A stretch of DNA of 64,000 nt from Scatophagus argus (lineage: Eukaryota > Chordata > Actinopteri > Scatophagidae). Under the pieces are notes generated by a model that worked only from the letters and a program-made list of their open reading frames with translations, was not told the DNA's origin and did not search any database. The stretch covers positions 9,709,917 to 9,773,916 of the forward strand of contig NC_058508.1 of NCBI RefSeq assembly GCF_020382885.2. The letters run 5' to 3'. A program made the position numbers and the translations under genes. Shown piece by piece: positions 1 through 11,812 of this stretch (the stretch's first letter is position 1; each line of letters starts with the position of its first letter).

Positions 1-779
1 CCCTCATCCTATCTACAAAATAAGTGTCTACATCAAACACCATCTCATTCATTCCACATCAAAGCAGCAAGAACAAATAGGAGATTTTCACCTACTTCCA
101 TTATACCCCGTGGGTCTGACAGGAGGGGATGGCAACAGAATCATGTTGGCGGTCGACTTGACAGCTGTTGTCCCCAGTAGATGTGATCTATCCATATTGT
201 TTAAAGCCATCCAGTTGTGTCAGGTCTCGTGCATACAGAACGGGCATGAAGATGTATTGGTTGTTGTGGGATGATGTGTGTGGACAGTTTGCTTGATTTG
301 TTGTCTGATCTTAACCTGTACAGTGATCCAGAGTCCCTCCACTCCCTGTAAATGTAGTAACCAGTCTGTGATGTGAGTGTGAGTATCAACGTTTATCCCT
401 CTGCCCATTCCCCTCCTTTGATTTATGTTTTTATGTTGGTGGTTTTGATCATTCTCTGTTTTGAGACTGCTGAAGAATTGTGCACATTAGTGTTTTGTTT
501 TTTTCATGTTCTTTTCTGGGACCATTTTTGAATCACAGTGGTGAGGAACAAATAAGACATTTTTTTCACTATTTATGGAAAGTTATGAAGATTTTGACTT
601 AATGAAACTAAATGGAATACTGTTTATTGAATACCCTATATACATCAAAATATATAAATTATCTGTGTATAGTTAGATTAATTGCACTGTGGGTAATTGT
701 TCTAAGTGCTTGGAATTCCTCTGGATGTAGTGTGATTATTAATGGAGGATGTCCACATGTTGACATGGAGTTGATTGCC

Positions 780-828
780 TGTGTGTGTGAGTGTGTGTGT
801 GTGTGCGCGCGTGTGCATGTGTGTGTGA
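780..828. repeat. GT microsatellite with interruptions
   Basis: GT dinucleotides with a short GC interruption. Confidence 0.85.
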
Positions 829-1770
829 ATGACGTGTGCAAGTTGATTTATGTTTAATATGACATTCTCAGACACTAGTATCGTTTACCTGTAGTGCTGC
901 TGTCTTGATATTTTTTTGTTTTGTTGTTGTTTTTTTTCTGTTTAAGGTGAGAGCTCACTGTTCAGCCATGCCTGTCAGATTTCCAAATAAAACTCAACCT
1001 CCTCCAGAATCTCATTGTCCCTTTTTTTTTTGTCTGATATTTACCAGGATGACTGAACACTATGAACAGCATTTAGTCTTTTCGGTCTCAAGCATTTTGG
1101 TGTTAATGGAAATTGATGAACTAGAGCAGTTACAGTATAGTATGGTTCAGTGCAGTATTCAGTTCAGCAGGTATTTGGTCAAACCAAAGTAGTGGACACA
1201 TTTTGACATCACAGTGATAGATAAAAAGTCAGGATTACAAAAGTTACTACAGTTCATCGTGAGGAGGATGTGACTCCTTCCTATTCATATTTCAGGGTTC
1301 TCACAAGTCTTCAAAATGCTTTAAAATGGTGAATTTGAGGGAAAAAAATCCTTCCTTGAAAGTTCTTAAATGGTTAATAATAGACATGGGTCATTGAAAG
1401 TGCTGGAATTGAGATATTTTGTGCAAGAACAGAAGTGAAGTTCTTTTGATATATTTTTACAAAAGATTAGTAAATAGTCTGTGTTCTGCTATTTGCATGC
1501 ATCTTGCAGTTTCCTGCCATCACTAACAGCACAGCTGAGAGGTGTTCACACATTCAAGATTGTCCCTGATTTTTGTTGTTGTCTGTGAGCTTCTGTAAAG
1601 CTTTTGAATTCTCATAAAAAGTTCTGAGTGCTGTAATGGTAATTAACCTTGATATGTGTCTCAAAGTATGCCGTTTTGGGTCCTTGAACTTGGCCATGTC
1701 AAGTCCTTGAATTTGTTCTTTAAAAAGGTGTTGGAATCCTGTTATTTTAAGTTAAAGAAATAACACATGA

Positions 1771-1875
1771 CCAGTCCAGGGTGTACCCCGCCTCTCACCC
1801 GTAGTCAGCTGGGATTGGCTCCAGCTCCCCCGCGACCCTGACGGATAAAGCGGTATAGAAAATGGATGGATGGAT
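1771..1875 (+). mobile_element. 5'-truncated non-LTR retrotransposon tail with GGAT repeats and 14-bp TSD
   Basis: About 105 bp beginning with a GTGTACCCCGCCTCTC-type segment and ending in a GGATGGAT repeat tail. A perfect 14-bp direct repeat (GAAATAACACATGA) flanks it at 1757-1770 and 1876-1889, which is a target-site duplication. The sequence type is very common in teleost genomes as the 3' end of non-LTR elements; assignment to an L2-like (Maui) clade or to a SINE sharing that tail is from memory and uncertain. A second, shorter copy lies at 22896-22943. Confidence 0.75.
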
Positions 1876-2484
1876 GAAATAACACATGAGAGTTATGAAT
1901 AGATGTTCTTGCTTTATCTTGAGTTAACTGCCTTGAGCTACAGTGTTCAAACTGTGAAAAACACACACACATAAATAACTGTTTCATGTATGACTGAATG
2001 AAAAACTTGCTTTTCAAACAAAGGTACCCACTGACTTTGTAATCAATGGGATCAGTGTATAAATGCACCTACAACATAAAAATGCATTTTACATTAATGT
2101 GAGCAAAGACTGTGCTTTTTACTCCACTGCACTACATTTAACTTTTATAGTTTTTAGGTAATTTTCAGATTGGGATGTACATACAAAACATATGAACAGT
2201 TTATAAAAATTATGCTTTGTTATAGATGCAACAGCAGTACATGATGTATATAGGAAGCTTTTTTGAAGCCGATAAATATAGTAAGTGTTGCCTTTAACCA
2301 GCTACAACATTAATAAGTCTTATATGTTAATTCATCAGCAATGAAAAGTCCCCAAAATAAAAACATTGAACTGACGAAGAGCATTCTGCTTAATGAAGGT
2401 TTTTATTTTTGATATTTTAAAGGACAGAATTTCATTCAACAATATTTAGGTGCCCACATGTACACTGAAATTACATCTGTTACC

Positions 2485-2793
2485 CTAACAAGGGGAATAA
2501 AAGCAAATTTTTGCACCACAACACTTAGAAAGCAGTGGGTAAGCAGTAGGTCCCTCTATTTTCCATACATTACTTTGCTGATACTTTCGAGAGGTGGTAC
2601 TAGTAATAAACATATAACCTACTTCTATTTCTAAATAAAACAACCTCACAGGTTCCTCGTAGCTGTAACAGGAGTCTCTTTGAAGTGCACTGAAAACTTC
2701 CTGTGAGGAGTCTCTGAGCTCCTCCTGTCTGTTATTGTTTACGGTGAGACTGATGCAAAGTAGGTCATGGAAAACGGGAAGCTCAGCTAGCAT
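2485..2793 (-). CDS. Hypothetical 102-residue divergent ORF upstream of spsb3
   Basis: An open frame of 102 codons on the minus strand. A stop codon lies immediately upstream of the ATG, and an AATAAA (minus strand, 2402-2407) lies about 80 bases past the stop, so it has the layout of a small intronless gene fired divergently from the spsb3 promoter. The predicted protein resembles no family known to me, has no clear signal peptide or membrane segment, and is cysteine-rich at its end. It could equally be a non-coding promoter-divergent transcript or chance. The call is weak. Confidence 0.22.
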   Translation of the reverse strand: MLAELPVFHDLLCISLTVNNNRQEELRDSSQEVFSALQRDSCYSYEEPVRLFYLEIEVGYMFITSTTSRKYQQSNVWKIEGPTAYPLLSKCCGAKICFYSPC

Positions 2794-3698
2794 TCAGTTG
2801 CTGTGCATTAACGGTCGAGGAACGAAGTCTTCGAGGTGTTGTCAGTTATTTTCCGTGACTGCTGGTTGTACACAATAGGCAGGTAACGTTCACTGTATCT
2901 TATCCTTTATTCAATCGCTGATAGCAGCCAAAGGTTAACTATCCGGTTTATTCTTGGTCTGAATTTGCATCATCAGCCAAGTTAAATGTTATTCCGCCAC
3001 TGGTCACCCTTTTCTTATTAACGCTACACGGCTGATAAACTGTGAACGCGCGACAGTCAGCTATATATGCCTATGTACCTGTTATGTTGGGCCATTTACA
3101 CATGTATAACATGTAGTCTGACTTGAATTATGGTATCTCTGACCTTGTTATAGTCTCCAAACATGTTAATACAGGCGCCGTTCAACGGGCTGAATACTGT
3201 GTAGCTAGCATTAGCTGCTTCCGTTAGCTAGGCTAGGTGGCTAATTGAAGCTAGGTAGGAAAACAACATCGCGTGTCAAAGGATAATAATAATTTTACTG
3301 TTGATGGCAGTAGTCTGTGGACTGGGACCAGACTACTAACGGTTAGTTAGCCGATGCCTGTGTGGGATGTTGTGGTTAATGTTGCCCCAGAAAGTGTCAC
3401 AGTGGGCTAAAGTGCATCTGGTAAGAATGCTAATAAAATAAGCTGTCCTACAGTTTATGCAAGTGTGAGACTTCAAGTGTTTTTAATCAGATTCAGAAGA
3501 CTTGCATCGACCAGAGATACAAGTCGCAATGTAAAGAGCTATCCAGGTTAACTGCCACTTAAGTCATACGTGTCTCTGCCTCTTATGATATATAAACATA
3601 ACTATCATGTAATAATTTGTGTTTCAGCTGCTGGACTGATGCTGTTCTTCCAGTATCTGGATTGAACTGATCTGACTGGTGAGACTTGACTTGCTGCC
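2794..3698 (+). promoter_or_regulatory. spsb3: spsb3 promoter region and probable 5' UTR exon
   Basis: No coding exon is seen before the spsb3 ATG at 3699. A splice donor (CAG|GTAACG) after 2882 and an acceptor (TTTGTGTTTCAG) ending at 3627 fit one non-coding first exon ending at 2882 and a second exon that starts at 3628 and carries the ATG. The intron holds a run of GCTAGC/GTTAGCTA words at 3203-3240. Exact transcription start cannot be set from sequence. Confidence 0.5.
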
Positions 3699-6114
3699 AT
3701 GTCCAGACGAAACAGGAACAGTCGTGCATGGCGATATGTATGGGGCGGGATACGGAGGGATGCTGACGCCCGGGCGCTTGTGTTGGCCTCTGAAGGTGAA
3801 GAGTGGACGTATGACCGTTTAGAAGTAAGCATACAGGGGTTGCTGTTTTTCTCGGTGACGTAAAGTGCCAATGGACAGTTCTTGTTAGCGTGATATAATG
3901 CCACTTTTTATACTCCAGGCAGGAGATATGTCACCATGAGACGGCAAATTCACTCCATGAAGCTGTGTCAAAATTGAAATCTCTAATTTGCCTTTGGCCG
4001 TTATTAACAGTGTCTCTTTGTTGATGGTGATTTGTCATGCTTGAAAATGTGTTTGCATGCTATGTATCAGAACAAATATCTTTTCCTCAGAAAGGAATGA
4101 AACATAATGTCTGCATTTTACTATCAAATTTTAGAGGTGTGTTGATTTTCCTGTGCCCGGTTTTGTCTTTGTAGCAGCCAATCAAAACCAGTGCTGCATT
4201 GTCTCATAAGCAGTGCTGTTGATATTTGCATTCAATCTTTGATCTTCTATCTACATTGTTGCTCTTCAGTACAGCGATTCAGATTCTGAGGCAGACTTTT
4301 CAGCTGTGATGGTCCCTCCAGTCCCCAGTGCAGTGCCTGTCACCGGAGAGTCCTACTGTGGCTGCGATTCCCAGGCTGAGACCAACTACAACCCGCGTCT
4401 GCGAGGTTTTCACCAAGTGAAAGACTGCCACTGTGGAGAAGATGACCAAGGTGCAAGACAGCCCTTGCATTTCAGTTCTCACTATTATAGAATGCACCCA
4501 CTTTATAATTTGTAGGCTCATTAAGTCAGCAGTTCAGTTCTTGTATTGGCCCTGAATAAATGGATGACAGCACAACTTCTGATTTTTTTCAGACTTTGAT
4601 TGGGTTTGGGATACCAACAGCCGATCGACAGCAACATTACTGAGTTGTGACAATCGCAAAGTGAACTTCCATTCTGAATATAGCTGTGGTACAGCAGCAA
4701 TCCGTGGCTCCAAGGAGCTGGCTGAAGGGCAGCACTTCTGGGAAATCAAGATGACCTCCCCGGTGTATGGAACAGACATGGTAAAAATCTGCTTGTTAAT
4801 GCAGAACACAGTGTTGCTCAAATTATGTTAACTTAGTTACCTAAAGCAATCTCAAAGAGTCCAAAGGTAAATGTTTTGTCTAAGACAAAAGACTTATTCA
4901 TGTTTAGACAAAAGTGTCTTGTCTCTAAATTGTTGTTTATTTTTATACAGATGGTTGGCATTGGTACTTCTGATGTTAATCTAGACAAATACAGACACAC
5001 GTTCTGCAGCCTGTTGGGAAAAGATACAGACAGCTGGGGTCTTTCTTACACTGGTAAGTTTAACACATCGTGACCTGAAATAGACGTAACTGCTAACAGT
5101 GGTTATTGTAGAAGTTAAACATCGGTGTTTGTCTTCATCTTGTCAGGCTTGCTGCATCATAAAGGAGATAAGATGAATTTCTCCTCCCGGTTTGGACAGG
5201 GGTCCATCATCGGAGTCCATTTGGACACGTGGCACGGCACACTCACTTTCTTCAAGAATCGCAAGTGTATAGGTTAGTACTGGCAGACAGAGTGCTGCCT
5301 GGTCAATTTATCAGTTTACACCTGACAGAATTAGCCAGTGCTGTGGCATTTGAGTGAGTATCCTCCCGTGACTCAATCAGTGTGACATTTTATGACATTG
5401 ATGAAGAACCTATTTATCTGAATAGTTGAATATCTGAATTTGTCACATCTGATATACATCTGTTTGTCTGAAATGATTCTTGTACGCATTTGTGCAAATT
5501 TACAAATTCTAATATTTGCACTGAAGCGTAACAGTTTTTACAAAAGCAAAATGCCAGACCTTAACCCATATAGATATTTGTATGAAGCACTCCTGTGTAC
5601 ACATCTGCTTAGTGGGGATTCTGTGCAAATATTTATACATATATACCCCACAGAGTCTATACATACTACTACTAATCTACTATACATGAAGATTAAAACT
5701 TCTGTTATTACTCTCAATCTAGGTGTTGCTGCCACAGAGCTACGAAATAAGAGGTTTTATCCGATGGCATGCTCCACGGCAGCAAAGAGCAGCATGAAGG
5801 TGATCAGATCCTGCTCTGTGCCCACCTCTCTGCTTTACCTTTGCTGTGCTCGCCTTCGCCAGCTGCTGCCAGACTGCATAGACACCCTGGATGTGTTGCC
5901 GCTGCCGCCAGGCCTACGTCACTTGCTCCACAACAAACTGGGCTGGGTGCTCAGTCTCAATAGTGGCACCACAGAAGAAACCCCAGATGGACCTGAGCGC
6001 CCCTCACGCTTGCCTGCCCCCCCGATGGCTGGACCGTCCTCCTCTGAGAGTGACTCAGAGGGTTGTACATCTGACCCTGAGGCCTGTCAGAGGAAGAGAT
6101 GCCGCTGGACTTGA
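3699..6114 (+). CDS. spsb3: SPRY domain-containing SOCS box protein 3
   Basis: Substrate receptor of a Cullin-5/Elongin B-C ubiquitin ligase; the human protein is reported to send nuclear cGAS and SNAIL for degradation. Coding exons: 3699-3824, 4270-4450, 4593-4780, 4951-5053, 5147-5272, 5723-6114, all with GT-AG junctions and matching phases, giving 371 residues (human is about 355). Residues 1-102 form a basic then acidic/serine N-terminus ([11 protein letters not shown]). The SPRY fold spans about 103-258, with hallmark stretches HFWEIKM, WGLSYTG and [17 protein letters not shown]. The SOCS box follows: BC-box [11 protein letters not shown] at 277-287 and Cul-box LPLPPGL at 300-306. The C-terminus ends in a basic RKRCRW cluster like the human one. 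The first ATG of the exon was chosen because its MSRR start matches the family. Confidence 0.95.
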
Positions 6115-6864
6115 CTGAACAACTTGAATCCTACCTCCTCTTAAACACTGGTAGACGTTACTGTCCCGTGGCATACAGTCTAATTTTTCCTACCTGCCTC
6201 AAGCTTCTCTCCAACAGTGATGTCCAGTAGTGAAGAACATAACCAGGAATGGAGCGGTACGTAGGTGGAAAACTGTGATGGCAGTGTTACTGCCTGCACG
6301 TTTTTAACTGTGATCTTCTCTCATGCCATTCAGACGTCTTCATGCTCATCATACATTCGGTATCCACACCAGCTTCAGTAATAAGTGAAAAATGAATAGT
6401 GGCGTTACTTTGTTAGCTAGAATAACCTGTTGCAATGTGTTAATGGGGATTAGTGAGATGGTGGGGGGGGGGAGTGTACAGTCTAACACTGAAATCACAT
6501 GTGGCCAAATTTTGATGGCCATGCTATATTTGCAAAAAGGAGGGTTTGAAAAATGAGAGACTGTACATTTCAGTGTTTTCATCTTGTATGCAAATATTGT
6601 ACGTTGTTCTCAACCTAAACACTATCACTGCATTGTCCAAGTAATCTGTTACCTGTTTTGTTTTACTTTCATCTGCAATTTTCTGTTAGGTTGCCAAAGT
6701 GAGAATCAGTGGGAAACTGTGCCCCATGAGTGGAACAGTAAGGAAGTGATACGGTCCATAGACCCTATTTTTTATTTCTTGGCCGCAGGTTACAGCTCGA
6801 AAGCAAAACCATCAACTGCCACAAATATGTAAGCTTAAGAAATGTTAAGTGGAGGTGAAATAAA
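6115..6864 (+). terminator. spsb3: spsb3 3' UTR and polyadenylation signal
   Basis: Sequence after the stop codon contains no further exon. AATAAA lies at 6859-6864. Further AATAAA words occur downstream (for example near 8657), so a longer 3' UTR is possible, but the first is the simplest end. Confidence 0.5.
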
Positions 6865-8055
6865 CCTGAATGTACTTAGAAGGTTTTAGTCCTGCAAAAA
6901 TGAAAATATTCCTGTCATGCAACCACCATCACCTCTAGGAGAACTCATACAACTGTGATTTCTCAATTTTTGTTTCTTGAGAAACAAAACTTAAAAGTCA
7001 AATATTTGTTAGGTTTAGGGCAACATCCATCTATCACCAGCTGTCTTGAGGAAACCTTATGAACTAAAGTACGGATTTCCTCATTCCTAATAAATGAAAG
7101 TAAGGCAGTATATGCTGTAATTTAGTGTAGCTTTTTTAAATCTGACCAGGAGATAGGAATCAGGTCACTGACAAGAGACTGCCACACATTTTGACTTTTC
7201 ATTGTTGTTACACTAATTATTTTTTAGAACTTTTTTAAACTTAAGAACTGCAAAGATGTTCTTCTAGTTTTCCCAAGGCTTTCACATCACTTCCTTTACC
7301 AACTCCTCTTGACTTTTAGTATCCAGCACTCAGCCCCTGGTGGTGTAGAAGATGGCTGTAAATATGTACTAGTTTCCCCATCATGTGTTATAAACATGAA
7401 AGGAGTTTCATGATTGTAGAAACTTCTCCTGCACATGACTCAGCTCTCTGTGTGCTTAGAGTGTTTATAACAATAGATTTTTTGTAATTAGTGTTAAAAA
7501 AAACGCAGTTTACACATTGTCCTACTGTATTCATAGCTCTGACTGAAGCTTTATTTGCCTTCCATTCACATGTTTCCTATTAAGTACTCTATTGGTATCA
7601 ATGTGACTGTAAGATAACACAGCCTGAAATGAAAGACAGTAGCATGTAGGTTATGCTGCAGGAGTGGTTTAAAACATATGCATGGATGTATTGATACTAA
7701 TTTTCCAGCAGGAAAATGAAATACAAATTTTTATAGCCATCTTTCGAGCCTACATGGGCTGAATAGTGTGAAGTTAAAGTTGATGAAGGACAGAGGAGGG
7801 CAACACTAGCCATGGGTTAGATACTGGTATGTAAATAATTTTTATTTTTAGCTTATTTGTAGTGTCAAACCATAACAATAGAAGTATTAAAATAGTGTTT
7901 GATCCAGGTGTTGAAGCTACACAGTATGCCAACTGCTGCCTCAGTCACCGGTCTTTGATCACATTTTCTCTTGGTTTAAGCAGACCTACGCAAAGACTTA
8001 AGGTACTATGCATCTTATGTGATAATGTTTATCAGAAGAAATTGGTGCTTTAGGA

Positions 8056-8307
8056 CAGTGGTTTCCAAACCTTTTCATGTTAAAGTACCCCTAAACTGAC
8101 CACAAATTGATTAAGATTTTGTCCCAAGGTACCCCATTTGTAAAGAATTTTGTTTTTATTGCTTTATTACAGAACATATATGAAAACCATGACCAAAATA
8201 ATCATAGATTCTGTCACTGTGTTATCTATAGATGGAATTATAGTGAAAATAAATTATTGGAAGGGACCCCATGGAGCCCCTCAAGGGCCCCACTTTGAAA
8301 ACCACTG
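8056..8307. mobile_element. Non-autonomous hAT-type MITE
   Basis: The ends are inverted repeats: CAGTGGTTTCCAAAC at the left and the matching TTTGAAAACCACTG at the right, with small mismatches. The flanks are an 8-bp duplication with one mismatch (CTTTAGGA at 8048-8055, TTTTAGGA at 8308-8315). CAGTGGTT-type termini and 8-bp duplications are typical of hAT (Charlie-like) transposons. The 252-bp interior has no transposase, so it is a non-autonomous copy; the diverged ends suggest moderate age. Confidence 0.8.
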
Positions 8308-8950
8308 TTTTAGGATCTCAAAATGGCACTGACACAGTCAGAGGTGAAAGTACCGGAGGACCATGCCCATTAGTCCTGAAGAATGTGACATGACACAGTT
8401 GTGGAGTGATTGATCACATTTATCCCTATAGATCTTGTAATGTAACCACAAAGAGGTTCATTGTACTTCAGCAGATGAATTTTATGTCTTATTTCACAGT
8501 ATTTGTCTTCTCATTGATGCATCTAAGCACTTTTTCTTACTGTTATATTGTAAATATGAAAGTTCTGAGTGTTTCTTCTATAACATGTTACAATAATAAC
8601 ACTATGTGAAGGCCTTTACTCGCCTTTTTCTGTATCAGCATGATTTTCAGCTGAAAAATAAATTGAATGCTAAATATGCACAAAGGACTGGAGGTGCTCA
8701 TTCATGAAACTGGTCCCAAGGAAATTTAAATTTCAAAATACCAAATTCTTATGCTCATCTGATCTAATTTTGCTTTAGGAATACAACAAGTGAAATGAAC
8801 TAATTTGCAAATAACGTAGTTTCATCTGTCATGGTCAAAATGGAACAAAGCATGGAATATATAATCCACATCAATTTTAAATATTTGAAGTGAAAAATAT
8901 TGTTTTCATTTTATAATCAAATTTACAGAAAATATATTAGATATATATTT

Positions 8951-8990
8951 ATTTAATTATTTAATTAGCTATTTAATTATTTAATTAGCC
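8951..8990. repeat. 20-bp unit tandem duplication, AT-rich
   Basis: Two adjacent copies of a TTTAATTA-rich 20-bp unit (8951-8970 and 8971-8990) that differ only at the last base. No function is apparent. Confidence 0.8.
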
Positions 8991-9290
8991 TTTTTACTTT
9001 TGACTTTGTGTGTATTTGTATTGTATTTTATTTTACCTCAAAGTCTATAAAATTCTGACTAATAATTTAAATCACTATAAAGACCAACACTACCATAACT
9101 GATGGAAAAGATCACTCTTGACAGTTTTGGAGACTGCATTAAACACAACAACAAACGCCTATTGTATTTGCAAAGTATATAGCAAATCTTTATAGATTAG
9201 TTAATATCCAATTTTATGTAGTTACTCTGTACCTGTCATCGTGAAAATAATAATTTACTCCCCGTCTTCTACTTAATTAACCTCATGCGG

Positions 9291-9741
9291 AACAAGAGTG
9301 AACTGGCGTGTTTATAGGGAACTCTTTGCGGTCGGACCAAGTGAGCGGAAGTGTGTTCCCTGCTTACGGAGGTCAAGTAGGATTGGACCCATCCACCAGG
9401 GACATAGAGGTACTTTTAATTACATATATTTGCAGTGTCGTTGGTTAATCCATTCTGTAGTAAAATCTATCAATCGATGTCGATGTACGAATCTATTTAT
9501 AAGATGCTATTACATTGTAACGCTAGCTAACAGCCTTGTTCCATCAGGACTGTAACATGTCTGTGCTTTCCATTTACAACCCGTGCTGACAGATTTACAT
9601 GAATTAGCACTACAGTCAACAGGTCTAAGAGCTACATTAATCTCAGATGTACATAAACCACTTTGATCTCTTGCAGGACAAACGCCGATCAGTGTGTCTT
9701 GTTAGAGAGGACTGTGAAGCAGCCCCTGTACATCAAAAGTC
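9291..9741 (+). promoter_or_regulatory. mrps34: mrps34 promoter and split 5' UTR
   Basis: An ETS-like site (GCGGAAGTG) lies at 9345-9353, as is common in promoters of mitochondrial ribosomal genes. A donor after 9409 (CATAGAG|GTAC) and an acceptor ending at 9676 (CTCTTGCAG) fit a short non-coding first exon and a coding exon starting at 9677. GCTAGC occurs at 9522-9527 inside the intron. Confidence 0.5.
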
Positions 9742-10777
9742 ATGGTTAAGAAAAAGCGACTTCGCATCATAGCAGAAATGGCTCGGAAGATCCGGGCGTA
9801 CCGAGAGCTAAAGTCCCGGCCGCGTGATTCCCAGAGGTTCGCCCTGGATTACGAGACCATGAAGCGGCCTTACACGGGGAAGATGCTGCCCGTGTTGGCC
9901 TGGCAGGATGTCCGCAGGGAGAGTCGCCTGTTCTCCCTGCTGGCGGGAATGAGGATGTTCGGAGTGGGTCGCCTCTTTACCCGTAAGTCCTGGCTGGAAG
10001 ACCACACAGAGCCCAGCTACTGGCAGATCACCAAGGTCAAGGTGGACTACACAGCTGAGGTGAGAGCGGGACATGTCCATCTACAGCCACTAAGTGTCGA
10101 GTCTGTATATTGTAGTAGAATTGAGTGAAAAACCAGTCAGGTTTGGCATGAAGTCTGATAGGATACCTGTACGTTAATGACATCCGATTCTTGTATTTTC
10201 TAGAACATGGATCATGGCAAAGCGTGGGGGATCCTCACCTACAAAGGTAAGATTGGACTGTTTGATTTTAAACCAGGGCTTATACATTACACTGTAATCT
10301 GTAACTGTCACTACCACTGGGGTTTCAGCAGCTTTTAGGGAATTCATAAGTACAAATATACAACTCATGATGGCTATTCTATAATCTCATTCCTATGTTA
10401 TTTTGACTTATGATAATTAATTGGGCTACTTTTAGACTTTATTTACAAACTGAATGTAGTGACATTGTTGCATTTTGTGCTTGGCAGGAAAAAAGGAGAG
10501 TGAGGTCAAGGAGGTGGACAAGGTGATGTACCACGACTGGCGCTTGGTTCCCAAACACAAAGAGCAACAGTTGAAGGACTTTGAGCCGCTCCCTGAGCCA
10601 CCTGTGCGCTACGTTCCTTACCCTCCCCTGATCCGTGCCATGATTCTGGCTCAGCACAAGAAAACATTTGGCACCATGATGGCCGAGGAGCCGGCCTTAC
10701 CTTTAAAGAGAAATGTCCTGTTCGACGAAGACTATTTCCGCAAGCAGGACCAGAGGACGGAGGGGACAGCAGTGTGA
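9742..10777 (+). CDS. mrps34: Mitochondrial ribosomal protein mS34 (MRPS34)
   Basis: Structural component of the small subunit of the mitochondrial ribosome. Three coding exons, 9742-10059, 10204-10246 and 10488-10777, splice in phase to 216 residues (human 218). The match runs the whole length: a basic [17 protein letters not shown] start, [19 protein letters not shown], the [12 protein letters not shown] stretch, [25 protein letters not shown] spanning the 43-nt middle exon, [12 protein letters not shown] and [11 protein letters not shown]. No other in-frame ATG is available upstream in the exon, and the MVKKK start lines up with the mammalian protein. The C-terminal tail after residue 180 is divergent, as expected for the family. 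Confidence 0.95.
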
Positions 10778-10971
10778 TACTCATGGATCTGAAGATGAGA
10801 ATTTTGGACACTTTGGACCAAACCAATGGTAACCAAAACTTATTCTGCCCAAGAAGCTGGGAAACCTTTGGCTAAATCCTGGACTTAAATGGGTTCTCTG
10901 CCATCTTCATCTGCAGTAGGCCTCTCTTTATGTAATATGTATCTGTGTATGTGATGAATATTAAATTTGAA

Positions 10972-10977
10972 ATTAAA
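10972..10977 (+). terminator. mrps34: mrps34 polyadenylation signal (ATTAAA)
   Basis: ATTAAA about 195 bases after the stop codon, followed by a T-rich segment (10990-11012), a normal layout for cleavage and polyadenylation. Confidence 0.5.
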
Positions 10978-11012
10978 GAAAGCTGCTATTGTTGTTTTTT
11001 TTTTCTTCTTTT

Positions 11013-11700
11013 GTGCCTACATTATAGAGTACTTAATAGGCTACTTCAGTGAGGTAATAACAGCCCTCATAGTGCTGAGAATGTTATGACTTAATGTAGT
11101 TATGACTGCAGATTTGACCATTGATCTCTAAGGCAAAGACAAATTTAATTTTGAATTAAAATCCCACAGATAACCATGGTCCAGTTGGGAAGAAGGGGAA
11201 GTACAGCTCAGTACAGATCTCTCTAAAGTACTGAAAGAGATGGTAAAAGTGAACAAAACAAAACAAACAAGCAAACAAAAAAAGTGATGGACTATTTACC
11301 TTAATTGAGAACTACAATATAAAGACTATGTGGCTGACTTTGTCAAAAAACCAGTAAGAACCTGCAAAATAAGTAAATCAAAACTTTGAACAAGTTAAAT
11401 TTTGAGATAGTATCTCAAAATGACACGGCTATGACAACGTCATAACATCATGAAACACGAAGCTGACTTCTGAGCACACTGAGAACTGGTATATTGACAT
11501 ATATATGATAAAAGAAAAAAACATTTATTTTGGGACCTCAGAGGCCATGTAATGAATAAGTAAATATTTTAAGATAGTATAAGAGTGTAAGATAAGTAAT
11601 TTATCAATTCTAATAACTTTTTGTCTTTTCTATGCGGAAATGGGCTTCCGTAGATTTGCATATGACTTGTTATTGGCGAGCCTCTGAAGGGCTGTGCTCG
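11013..11700. other. Intergenic region between mrps34 and nme3
   Basis: AT-rich, no exon, RNA gene or mobile element recognised. GC content rises from about 11640 towards the nme3 start, marking its promoter. Confidence 0.5.
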
Positions 11701-11812
11701 GAAAACTGCGTGCCCGCGCTTTGGGGATCGTTCCTAAGCAACACGCGTGCGTACGTGCGTGCGTACGTCCTCCTTCCCCCCTTCTTACAGCGTGCTCCGT
11801 CCACCGGCGAAA

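Larger units (their letters stand above)
1..2484. other. Left intergenic region, possible 3' end of an upstream gene
   Basis: No exon or protein family is recognisable here. A GT-repeat with a short GC interruption lies at about 780-828. An AATAAA at 985-990 on the + strand is followed by a T-rich stretch, so this may be the 3' UTR of a + strand gene that lies off the window; that is inference only. A retrotransposon tail (see separate entry) sits at 1771-1875. The open frames here are short, low in complexity or cross the GT repeat, and are not supported as genes. Confidence 0.4.
6865..9290. other. Intergenic region between spsb3 and mrps34
   Basis: AT-rich with no supportable coding exon. 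It holds a 252-bp hAT-like MITE at 8056-8307 and a two-copy 20-bp tandem repeat at 8951-8990. In human the gene EME2 lies between MRPS34 and SPSB3; no stretch resembling an EME/XPF-family nuclease was seen here on either strand. Confidence 0.55.

Noticed and set aside
5440-5722. ATG-initiated frame leading into the last spsb3 exon
   Set aside because: These bases are intron; the acceptor ends at 5722 and the family protein continues only from there.
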